DNA of 15,585 nt from JANRLJ01 sp034437895. Lineage in GTDB: Bacteria; Chloroflexota; Anaerolineae; Aggregatilineales; Phototrophicaceae. Position numbers and translations under genes: made by a program. The DNA is taken from assembly GCA_034437895.1 (NCBI GenBank), contig DAOTTO010000542.1, positions 1 to 15,585 of the forward strand, read 5' to 3'. Below the pieces are notes generated by a model. It was not told the origin of the DNA. It was given only the letters and a program-made list of their open reading frames with translations, and did not search any database. Shown in pieces: positions 1 through 6,097 of this stretch (its first letter is position 1; each line of letters opens with the position of its first letter).

Positions 1-59
1 CCCCTCTCTACGAAGTGGGGAGGGGATTTAGGGGTGGGGATAGAATGAAAACACTATCC
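1..59. repeat. Two adjacent imperfect hairpins at window edge
   Basis: The first 25 bases fold back on themselves: CCCCTC (1-6) pairs with GAGGGG (20-25), and the stem can be extended inward with G-T pairs. Shortly after, GGATAG (38-43) is a perfect inverted match to CTATCC (54-59). No reading frame with homology-like content covers this stretch. It could be the edge of an interspersed palindromic repeat or a transcript end for a gene outside the window. There is no T-run, so a terminator is not supported. Confidence 0.35.
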
Positions 60-71
60 GAAACTCAGGTT

Positions 72-175
72 AAAGAGTAAACGCAAAGACGCAGAGGGGG
101 CAAAGTTACGCAAAGAAAAAGTTAACAAGTTTTTTTGCGAACCTTCGCGTTCTTCGCGCCTAAGTTTTCTCTTTT
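72..175. repeat. Inverted pair of cgcaaag-type repeats without cargo
   Basis: A plus-oriented copy of the window's interspersed repeat (acgcaaagacgcagag and following, about 72-120) is followed after a short spacer containing the palindrome GTTAAC by a minus-oriented copy (about 133-172). The reverse complement of the second copy reads ttaggcgcgaagaacgcg. The right copy contains the TAG stop codon (160-162) of the methyltransferase gene and its last few codons. The arrangement resembles the inverted repeats around the GxxExxY relic at 700-1153, but with no gene between them. Confidence 0.6.
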
Positions 176-690
176 TTGCTTACCAAGAGATCTACTTCCA
201 GCATTCGCGCCGGGAACCAGAACGCGAAAAAATTTTCGTAGATATTCGTCCAGCGATTCGCCCACCATGCGATTCCCAGTAAGCGATGTGCTTTGCCAAA
301 GACCAAATGCCGTTTGGCGATTTCAAATTGTGCCTTAGTGAACCAGTTGGCTTGATCGGTGTTGGCTGACCAGAAACGAAAGGTTTCATACGTAAAGAAT
401 CGGACGTGGGTGGGGTCGCCAAATGCGCCGACACAGGTGTAATACGGTACTTCGATAATAATCCGAGCATCAGGCTTGCAGACACGGTGAATTTCTTCCA
501 TCAGCCGATTTAAGTCGCGGATATGTTCGAGGACGTGAAAAATATAAATCGTGTCGATGCTGTTCGGCGCAAAGGGGAGGGGGGAATGATCGAATTCCGC
601 CACCACCGCCACCGCATCAAGCGCCACAACATCCACGCCATACGTCCCCGCGATGGGGCGTTTTCCGCAGCCTAAATTAAGCGCGATCAT
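160..690 (-). CDS. Small class I SAM-dependent methyltransferase
   Basis: A 176-residue protein with a class I SAM methyltransferase fold of the Methyltransf_11 type. Residues 4-9 (LNLGCG) form the glycine-rich SAM-binding motif I. D20 near the end of strand 2 is a candidate ribose-binding acid. Residues 45-56 and 77-82 fit the motif II and III strands (IDTIYIFHVLEHI, ARIIIEVP). The pattern HVLEHI followed by a loop and a carboxylate-rich helix is common in methyltransferases near polysaccharide or lipid biosynthesis genes, but the substrate cannot be read from sequence. No clear ribosome-binding site precedes the ATG at 690; the upstream bases are a repeat copy. The last residues (KKEKT and stop) lie inside another repeat copy, so the natural C-terminus may have been altered. 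It is co-oriented with, but probably not functionally tied to, the upstream GxxExxY relic. Confidence 0.8.
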   Translation of the reverse strand: MIALNLGCGKRPIAGTYGVDVVALDAVAVVAEFDHSPLPFAPNSIDTIYIFHVLEHIRDLNRLMEEIHRVCKPDARIIIEVPYYTCVGAFGDPTHVRFFTYETFRFWSANTDQANWFTKAQFEIAKRHLVFGKAHRLLGIAWWANRWTNIYENFFAFWFPARMLEVDLLVSKKEKT

Positions 691-699
691 AGAAAATAC

Positions 700-739
700 T
701 TAGACGCAAAGGCGCAGAGATGCAAAGGTTCGCAAGGAA
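700..739 (+). repeat. Left 40-nt inverted repeat of cassette
   Basis: The copy begins ttagacgcaaaggcgcagag and is plus-oriented. It matches the copy at 1114-1153 at 37 of 40 positions in inverted orientation. It fills almost the whole gap between the methyltransferase start (690) and the end of the GxxExxY relic (745). Confidence 0.75.
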
Positions 740-744
740 AAGTT

Positions 745-1111
745 TTATAATCCATTTACAACTCGATGGATCCCATTTTTCAACAATCTATCGTTAAAAT
801 TGATTACAAGCGCAAGTCGTAACCCTGTTAAGCGCCTGTGCCTCAAACAAAGTATTGTAATCATTTACAGCTTTACATTCCACAATCACGAGATTTTCAA
901 CAATAAGATCAATCCGAAGTGGCGAGCCTAATTCAATATTGTTATATCGAATAGGCAGTAATTTCTGGCGTTCGACTTTGATACTTCTTTGCGTTAATTC
1001 ATAAAGGAGCGCCTCTTCATAAACACTTTCGAGCAATCCCGGCCCACCTAAAACGCGATGGACTTCGATTGCTGCTGCAATGATTTGGTAGCTCACCTCA
1101 TTTTCATTCAT
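745..1111 (-). pseudogene. GxxExxY-family protein, frameshifted by an internal deletion
   Basis: The intact-looking frame from ATG at 1111 gives 105 residues and stops at 794. It holds the family signature GLLESVYEEAL (G, E and Y at the spacing that names the family) and the PD-(D/E)XK-like core: D69 in RIDLIVENLVIVECKAV, with E78 and K80. After FEAQALN the frame turns to nonsense (RVTTCACNQF, stop). Shifting the frame at about 818-823 recovers GLRLALVINFN followed by a C-terminus ending GIHRVVNGL and a stop at 745-747, which is the conserved end of this family. The 367-nt span lacks about 14 nt, corresponding to the usual 'TYLKLT'-like stretch. Adding 14 nt gives 381 nt, that is 126 residues plus stop, the normal family length. 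The biological role of the family is not settled. Flanking inverted repeats suggest a mobile origin. Confidence 0.85.
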
Positions 1112-1113
1112 AT

Positions 1114-1153
1114 TTCTTTGCGAACCTTTGCACCTCTGCGCCTTTGCGCCTAA
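1114..1153 (-). repeat. Right 40-nt inverted repeat of cassette
   Basis: Read on the minus strand this begins ttaggcgcaaaggcgcagag and ends two bases before the ATG of the GxxExxY gene at 1111. It matches 700-739 at 37 of 40 positions. It ends 10 bases before the rlmI stop codon, so it occupies nearly all of that intergenic gap. Confidence 0.75.
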
Positions 1154-1162
1154 TCCTCAATT

Positions 1163-2389
1163 CTAATACACCTTCAGCAATAAACCCTTCAAATACTCGC
1201 CTTCAGGGAAGGTAAGCGCGACAGGATGATCGTCACTCGCGCTGAGATGACGGACGATCTGTGCCTGCCTGCCGCTATCGGCAAGTGCGCCAAAGACGAT
1301 TTTTTGGAACAGATCGCGGCTGATCGCACCCGAACATGAGAACGTCATCAAATAGCCTCCGGGTTTGACCAGCTTAAAGGCATTCAGATTGATGTCCTTA
1401 TAGCCCCGCGCCGCGTTATCGACCTGCTGTTTATTCTGCGCGAATTTAGGCGGGTCGAGGATGACGACATCAAATTGTTCGCCACTGTCGCGCTTCTCAT
1501 GGAGGTAATCGAACACATCGGCTTGAACGAATTCAACATAGTCTTCCGGGACTGATGATGCTTGGTTGTTTTTTCGTGCAAGTTCTAATGCCTCATGCGA
1601 GGCATCAACATTAATAATATGTCCTCCCGCAGTAAGCCCAAATCTGCCCGTATAGCTGAAAAGATTTAAGAGGCTACTTTCGGGATCAAATCCATAAACA
1701 GTCTCAAAGATTTCTTCCAAAATAAGCTGATTAGCTTTTTGGTCAAGATAGAGTCCCGTTTTATGCCCTTTGCGTACATCAACGTAGTAAATAAGTTTTT
1801 CAACACCCATCGTGATGAGTTCAGGAGGTTCTTCGCCCCATAAAACCCCTGTAACGTGTTTCAACCCTTCTTTGCCGCGCACATCAACATCGCTGCGTTC
1901 ATAAATCCCTTTAATTGGAATGCCCATATTTTCAAACAGTTCGACAAGCAACTGTGACAGCATGTGCTTACGCAGGTCGATGAATAATGTGAGCGCTTGT
2001 AAAACGAGCCAATCACCATAGCGATCAACGATTAGCCCCGGAATATAGTCATTTTCAGCATTGATGACTCGGTATCCCTCATTGTAAATCTTCTGCTTCT
2101 CGCGCTCGGTATAAGTATGACGCGCATCAATCGCCCGTTTGAGCATCCGCCGCCACCAATCTTCGTCGATTTCCTCATCGTGCCACGTCAGAATCCGCAC
2201 CTGAATTTGCGATTTGGGATTCCAATAGCCCCGCGCCAGAAAGCGTCCATCGTGCGAAAGGACGGTCACGATGTCGCCGGGGATAGGATTGCCGCGTGTA
2301 GCTTCAATCGCGCCGGAGAAAATCCAAGGATGCTGCTGAATAATGGGCTTTTCGCGCCCTTTTACTATGACAATCGTGCCGTTAGACAT
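1163..2389 (-). CDS. rlmI: RlmI-like 23S rRNA (cytosine-C5) methyltransferase
   Basis: The 408-residue product, from the ATG at 2389, fits the RlmI/YccW family (E. coli RlmI makes m5C1962 in 23S rRNA). Residues 1-70 form a PUA-like RNA-binding domain (IVKGREKPIIQQHPWIFSGAI). A central linker domain ends near YLDQKANQ (214-221). The Rossmann catalytic domain has NLFSYTG (242-248), D262 after strand 2, DPPKF (312-316) and TFSCSG (349-354), where C352 is the candidate catalytic cysteine. The frame stays open another 37 codons upstream to 2500, but that part is the antisense of an interspersed repeat and has no PUA similarity, so the ATG at 2389 is preferred; its ribosome-binding site is weak. 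One oddity is that the segment after motif I (GRFGLTAGGHIINVD) looks about four residues shorter than the usual form of this family. Confidence 0.88.
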   Translation of the reverse strand: MSNGTIVIVKGREKPIIQQHPWIFSGAIEATRGNPIPGDIVTVLSHDGRFLARGYWNPKSQIQVRILTWHDEEIDEDWWRRMLKRAIDARHTYTEREKQKIYNEGYRVINAENDYIPGLIVDRYGDWLVLQALTLFIDLRKHMLSQLLVELFENMGIPIKGIYERSDVDVRGKEGLKHVTGVLWGEEPPELITMGVEKLIYYVDVRKGHKTGLYLDQKANQLILEEIFETVYGFDPESSLLNLFSYTGRFGLTAGGHIINVDASHEALELARKNNQASSVPEDYVEFVQADVFDYLHEKRDSGEQFDVVILDPPKFAQNKQQVDNAARGYKDINLNAFKLVKPGGYLMTFSCSGAISRDLFQKIVFGALADSGRQAQIVRHLSASDDHPVALTFPEGEYLKGLLLKVY

Positions 2390-2410
2390 GAGGAGTGTGA
2401 ACCTTAATTT

Positions 2411-2530
2411 GTTGACCCGCACAGACGCGGAGAATGCAGAAGTGGAAACCAAAAATGAAAGTCGTCCAATTTTTAACCACCAAGTCACCAAGGACACCAA
2501 GAATGTTTTATGAGAAATCCTCTTGGTGTC
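2411..2530. repeat. Composite interspersed repeat ending in a palindrome
   Basis: The block begins with a degenerate cgcaaag-type module (gttgacccgcacagacgcgg), runs through atgaaagtcgtccaattttt and aaccaccaag (2475-2484), and ends with a perfect 10-bp inverted repeat: GACACCAAGA (2493-2502) and TCTTGGTGTC (2521-2530). The same order of modules recurs at 14818-14929. It lies in the 276-nt gap between the GNAT gene and rlmI. The rest of that gap (2531-2665) shows nothing I can identify. Confidence 0.7.
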
Positions 2531-2665
2531 GCGTATCGTTTACGATACAGCGTGACTTGATGATGCTAATTTTTCGCGGATTTAATGAGGATAAAAGAGA
2601 AATAGGAAAGAATCAATGATGTTTGATGAATACTTGATCGATGCCTAATGATTTTCGGGCGGCGT

Positions 2666-3121
2666 TTAGCGTGTGACCGTCATCTTGAACACCATTTCGT
2701 CTTCATCAAGTTCGCCCGTATCTTCAAAGCCTAAACTCTCATACAGCTTGCGAGCGACGGCATTTTCTGGCTCAAAGCTAATCAAAATGGTGTCGACAAA
2801 CGGCTGTGCTTTGCAATCCGCGATGATGAGCGCCATCGCTCCTCGTCCGTACCCTTTACCTTGATATTCTAATCCGGTCATTAGGCGGTTAATATAGGCA
2901 TGGCGTTTATCTTCAAGAAGCAGATACCACGTAAAGCCGACCACTATTTCATCGGCATAGATTGCTTTGGCAACGCCGCCTTCAAAATGGGATTGAATAA
3001 TCGAATACCAATTAGGCGCGACGAAATGCTCTTGGCCTTCGCCCAATTTTAACCGCGTGACTTCGCGCCAATTCTCGCTAGTAATGTCGCGTAGGGTGAT
3101 AACAACAGTGTTTTGGCTCAT
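2666..3121 (-). CDS. GNAT acetyltransferase, SpeG/BltD (diamine acetyltransferase)-like
   Basis: The 151-residue protein has a complete GNAT fold. It opens with the pattern typical of the spermidine/diamine acetyltransferase branch (ITLRDITSENWREVTRLKL, then HFVAPNWYSI). Acetyl-CoA-binding motif A is YINRLMTGLEYQGKGYGRGA (residues 76-95), carrying Q/R-x-x-G-x-G. Motif B follows as FEPENAVARKLYESLGF, with N120 and Y127 in the usual cofactor and acid positions. The expected reaction is transfer of acetyl from acetyl-CoA to a primary amine, perhaps a polyamine, in the cytoplasm; the exact substrate is inference. The start is well supported by AGGAG six bases upstream of the ATG (plus-strand 3128-3132). 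It lies 65 nt downstream of ligA and could be on the same transcript. Confidence 0.85.
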   Translation of the reverse strand: MSQNTVVITLRDITSENWREVTRLKLGEGQEHFVAPNWYSIIQSHFEGGVAKAIYADEIVVGFTWYLLLEDKRHAYINRLMTGLEYQGKGYGRGAMALIIADCKAQPFVDTILISFEPENAVARKLYESLGFEDTGELDEDEMVFKMTVTR

Positions 3122-3186
3122 TAACGGCTCCTGAGATAAGTAAATTCAGAAGCATTTTAGCGCCTTAGTGACCCCTTGTAAACTGT

Positions 3187-5214
3187 TTATAAAAGGTTCT
3201 CGCCCACCATCTGGCGCAGATCATCCTCGCCGATCATGGGAATATCCAACGTCTGCGCTTTTTCTGCCTTGCTACCAGGGGAATCGCCCACAAGTACATA
3301 GCTTGTCTTTTTGGTTACGCTGCTGCTGACTTTGCCGCCGTGCGCCTGAATGAGTTCCCCAGCTTCTTCACGGGTCATCGTGGGTAGTGTTCCCGTAAGG
3401 ACAAAGGTTAATCCAGCTAATGAATCGCCAATTGCGATACGCTGCTCAGATTGCGGATCGACTCCCGCCTCTCGCATTTTGTTCAGAATCGTCTGATGAT
3501 GGTCATCCTTAAACCAATCCACGATATTTTGCGCCAACACTTTGCCAATGCCGTTAATGTCGTCAATCTGCTCAACAGAGGCTTCGCTTAAGGCTGCCAC
3601 CGAGTTAAAACGAGCCGTTAGCGCTGGCGATACGGTGTTACCCACGCCATCAATCCCTAGCGCGGCGATAAAACGTGCTAAGGGGCGGGATTTCGCTTTC
3701 TCGATGCTCGCTAGTAGATTTTCTACCTTCTTTTCCGCGAAGCCTTCCAGTTCAAGCAGCGATTCGGACTTAAGGTAAAAAATATCGGCCTCATCTTTGA
3801 TGAAGCCTTTGTCGATCAGGATTTTGACGGTCTGTGGCCCCATGCCTTCAATATCCATTGCGCCGCGTGAGACGAAAAACTCAATGCTGCGGAGGACGCG
3901 CTCCGGGCATTCAGGATTCGGGCAAAAATGATCGACAGCACTTTCCGGTTGGATAATCGGTGTGTCACAGAAAGGACAGCGCTCAGGCGGCAGAATTGGT
4001 GTTTCACTGCCATCGCGGGCGCTGATAACGGGGCCAATCACATATGGGATGACATCACCGGAACGCTTAATTATCACGCGATCCCCTAAGCGCACATCTA
4101 ACGCTTGGATAAATTTGTAGTTGTGCATCGTGGCGTTCACTACTGTTACACCTGCGACAAAAACAGGTTCAAGCTGGGCGGTGGGGGTGAGCTTGCCTGT
4201 GCGTCCGACGTTAGGCGTTACGCCGAGGACGCGGGTCGTCACCTCTTGCGCGGCGAATTTATAGGCGATGGCGCTGCGCGGGTCTTTTCCCACAACGCCT
4301 AATTCACGGACGACGGCAAGGTCATTGACCTTAATCACCAATCCGTCGATTTCATATTCAAGCTGATTGCGGCGGGTTTCCCATGTGGGAATCTGCTGGA
4401 TAATGTCGGATAATGTGGGATAAAGTGCCGCATCTGGCGCGATGCGGAATCCCAAATCCCGTAAATAAGTCAACATTTCCCACTGCGTATGGAGTGTTTT
4501 CCCACGTAGTTCGACAATCCCATAGAGATAAGCCGTGAGTGGGCGGTTGGCGGTGATGCGTGAATCTTTTTGCTTGAGTGTGCCAGAAGCGGTATTGCGG
4601 GCATTGATATACGGCGGCAGTCCGGATTCATGCTGCTTTTCGTTCAACTGCTCAAAATCCGATTTATGGAACATGATTTCGCCGCGCACAACCAATTTTT
4701 CCGGTGCAGGCGGACCATCGGGACTGACGGGAATCCGCAGCGGTACCGTGCGGATGGTGCGGACGTTGGCGGTTACGTCGTCGCCAATAATGGCGTTACC
4801 GCGTGTCGCTGCTCGGACGAGGACACCGTTTTCATAGGTGATGACGATGGTAAGGCCGTCGAGTTTCGGTTCGAGCGTATATTCCAACGTTGTACCAGAA
4901 GGCAGCATCTTAAGCGTGCGTTCCTCCCATGCCATCAATTCTTCAATTGTGAGCGCTTTGCTCAGGCTGAGAATCGGGGCGGGATGCTGTACCTTCGGGA
5001 AGTCTTCGCTCAAATCGCTTCCAGCGCGTTGGGTGGGCGAGTCTGGTGTAATCAGTTCAGGATGGCTGTTTTCTATTGCGACCAGCTCATCAAACAGCCG
5101 ATCATATTCGGCATCGCTAATGATGGGGTCACTCAAGACGTGGTAGCGATAAAGGTGATGGGCGAGTTGTTCACGCAGTTCATTGGCACGTTGGAAAAGT
5201 GAGTTTTCAGTCAT
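3187..5214 (-). CDS. ligA: NAD-dependent DNA ligase LigA
   Basis: At 675 residues this is a full-length LigA (E. coli is 671). Domains in order: Ia, binding NMN (YRYHVLSDPIISDAEYDRL, residues 22-40); the nucleotidyltransferase domain with catalytic lysine K117 in EPKLDG; EYEIDGLVIKVND (286-298) with K295; an OB fold; a Cys4 zinc site at C413, C416, C431 and C436; helix-hairpin-helix repeats (about 445-570); and a C-terminal BRCT domain (about 598-670, GLTFVLTGTLP). All key residues are present. The enzyme seals 5'-phosphate/3'-hydroxyl nicks during replication and repair using NAD. The ATG at 5214 is the only sensible start, although the ribosome-binding site is weak. It lies 79 nt downstream of the SH3b gene, and a candidate promoter of its own sits in that gap. 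Confidence 0.97.
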   Translation of the reverse strand: MTENSLFQRANELREQLAHHLYRYHVLSDPIISDAEYDRLFDELVAIENSHPELITPDSPTQRAGSDLSEDFPKVQHPAPILSLSKALTIEELMAWEERTLKMLPSGTTLEYTLEPKLDGLTIVITYENGVLVRAATRGNAIIGDDVTANVRTIRTVPLRIPVSPDGPPAPEKLVVRGEIMFHKSDFEQLNEKQHESGLPPYINARNTASGTLKQKDSRITANRPLTAYLYGIVELRGKTLHTQWEMLTYLRDLGFRIAPDAALYPTLSDIIQQIPTWETRRNQLEYEIDGLVIKVNDLAVVRELGVVGKDPRSAIAYKFAAQEVTTRVLGVTPNVGRTGKLTPTAQLEPVFVAGVTVVNATMHNYKFIQALDVRLGDRVIIKRSGDVIPYVIGPVISARDGSETPILPPERCPFCDTPIIQPESAVDHFCPNPECPERVLRSIEFFVSRGAMDIEGMGPQTVKILIDKGFIKDEADIFYLKSESLLELEGFAEKKVENLLASIEKAKSRPLARFIAALGIDGVGNTVSPALTARFNSVAALSEASVEQIDDINGIGKVLAQNIVDWFKDDHHQTILNKMREAGVDPQSEQRIAIGDSLAGLTFVLTGTLPTMTREEAGELIQAHGGKVSSSVTKKTSYVLVGDSPGSKAEKAQTLDIPMIGEDDLRQMVGENLL

Positions 5215-5253
5215 CAGTTTTCACGAATTCGCTCATGATTTATTGGAACACAT

Positions 5254-5282
5254 ATTCTATCATAAAGGGGCAAAACGCGCAA
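5254..5282 (-). promoter_or_regulatory. Candidate sigma70 promoter for ligA
   Basis: On the minus strand TTGCGC (plus 5277-5282) and TAGAAT (plus 5254-5259) are separated by exactly 17 bases. The -10 element matches the consensus at five of six positions, the -35 at three. The -10 lies about 40 bases upstream of the ligA ATG. This suggests ligA can be expressed apart from polX and the SH3b gene. Confidence 0.45.
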
Positions 5283-5293
5283 CGAAGGTACAA

Positions 5294-6082
5294 CTATGGG
5301 GCTGCACTGTATTCCAAATAATTCGAGGCTGCCCAGCCGACCTGTGAAGGATTATCCACGCTGGCGATCTGCCACCATGTCAGCCCGTCGGCTTGCTGCG
5401 GCCCGCCCACAATCGTGAAAAATGCGCCTTCTGGTACACGCAGCACAATATTGGTTCCGGTTACGCCGGGATTATCGCGCACGTTCAACTGCTGATCGCC
5501 GACATCGACGACCATCACTCGTGCGCCAATATCGATGATGCCCGGTGTGGGTGAAATAATCACAGGTGGCAGCGTGGGGCCGGAAAGCGCGAAATTTTGT
5601 GGCGGCATTGGGGATGATGAATCGACCACCGTCGGCAGTGTGGGTGTCGCAGGGGAGGCCGGAAAAGAGGCGGGACGCTCTGTTGGCAGAGGCGAGCTGA
5701 CGATAATCACAGGCGGGCTTTGCGTAGGGGTATTGCCGCCTAAGCTAACCACTGCCAACACAATTAAGCCAGCACAGCCCATCACAGAAATCAACATCAG
5801 CGCCAGCGACCACAACGGCAGATACAGACCGTTTTCACGACGAGCGCGGGCGCGTCCATGATGTTCGGGCGGCAGGGTGCGCGGCGGGATTTGTCCTTGT
5901 GGCGGCGGCATCTGATTGACAGATTGCTGGGCTGGCATTCGCGCAGGCGGCGGCATCCCGCGTGTCGCGTTTGCTGGGTCTGTAGCGCGGGTTTGGCCTG
6001 TATCGCCTTCCGACAGCGGCCTCTCAGCCGGAGTCATGCGCCGAGTGCGGTCATTTTCGTAGCGGTCAGTGTCATCGTTCAT
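5294..6082 (-). CDS. Single-pass membrane protein with extracytoplasmic SH3b domain
   Basis: A 262-residue protein of unknown specific function. Residues 1-85 are a hydrophilic Pro/Arg/Gln-rich segment rich in MPPP-like runs, predicted to be cytoplasmic because R78-R82 flank the membrane side. Residues 87-115 form one transmembrane helix (LYLPLWSLALMLISVMGCAG and on). Residues 116-183 are a Pro/Ser/Thr-rich stalk. Residues 185-257 are a bacterial SH3 (SH3b, SH3_3) domain, with LNVRDNPGVTGTNIVLRVPEGA and a terminal VGWAASNYLEY typical of the fold. Such domains often bind cell-wall peptides, so a surface or sensing role is inferred. The gene starts only 15 nt after polX, so the two are probably co-transcribed. 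No catalytic domain is visible. Confidence 0.8.
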   Translation of the reverse strand: MNDDTDRYENDRTRRMTPAERPLSEGDTGQTRATDPANATRGMPPPARMPAQQSVNQMPPPQGQIPPRTLPPEHHGRARARRENGLYLPLWSLALMLISVMGCAGLIVLAVVSLGGNTPTQSPPVIIVSSPLPTERPASFPASPATPTLPTVVDSSSPMPPQNFALSGPTLPPVIISPTPGIIDIGARVMVVDVGDQQLNVRDNPGVTGTNIVLRVPEGAFFTIVGGPQQADGLTWWQIASVDNPSQVGWAASNYLEYSAAP

Positions 6083-6097
6083 ACCGCCAATTATGCC

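Larger units (their letters stand above)
700..1153. mobile_element. Inverted-repeat-bounded cassette carrying a GxxExxY gene relic
   Basis: Bases 700-739 and the reverse complement of 1114-1153 are each 40 nt long and identical at 37 positions; the three differences are all A/G transitions. They enclose only the broken GxxExxY gene and leave 1-5 bases to its ends. No transposase is inside, and I see no target-site duplication next to the ends. The structure looks like a non-autonomous element or a repeat-flanked cassette. An equally possible reading is that two copies of an abundant interspersed repeat happen to lie head to head. Confidence 0.5.

Noticed and set aside
72..1153. CRISPR-like array from repeated cgcaaag units
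   Set aside because: The copies alternate in orientation, vary in sequence, and are separated by genes or irregular gaps, with no constant repeat-spacer period and no cas genes.
690..1160. Target-site duplication next to the 40-nt inverted repeats
   Set aside because: Bases just outside 700 (tagaaaatac) and 1153 (tcctcaattc) show no matching direct repeat, so transposition is not proven.
2390..2500. N-terminal extension of rlmI by 37 codons
   Set aside because: The added residues are the antisense translation of the composite repeat at 2411-2530, and the PUA domain begins at the ATG at 2389.
4570..5202. 210-codon open frame on the plus strand opposite ligA
   Set aside because: It is fully antisense to the conserved N-terminal half of ligA, has no recognisable domain, and its composition (many Cys, Arg and Phe) fits a shadow of ligA codons.
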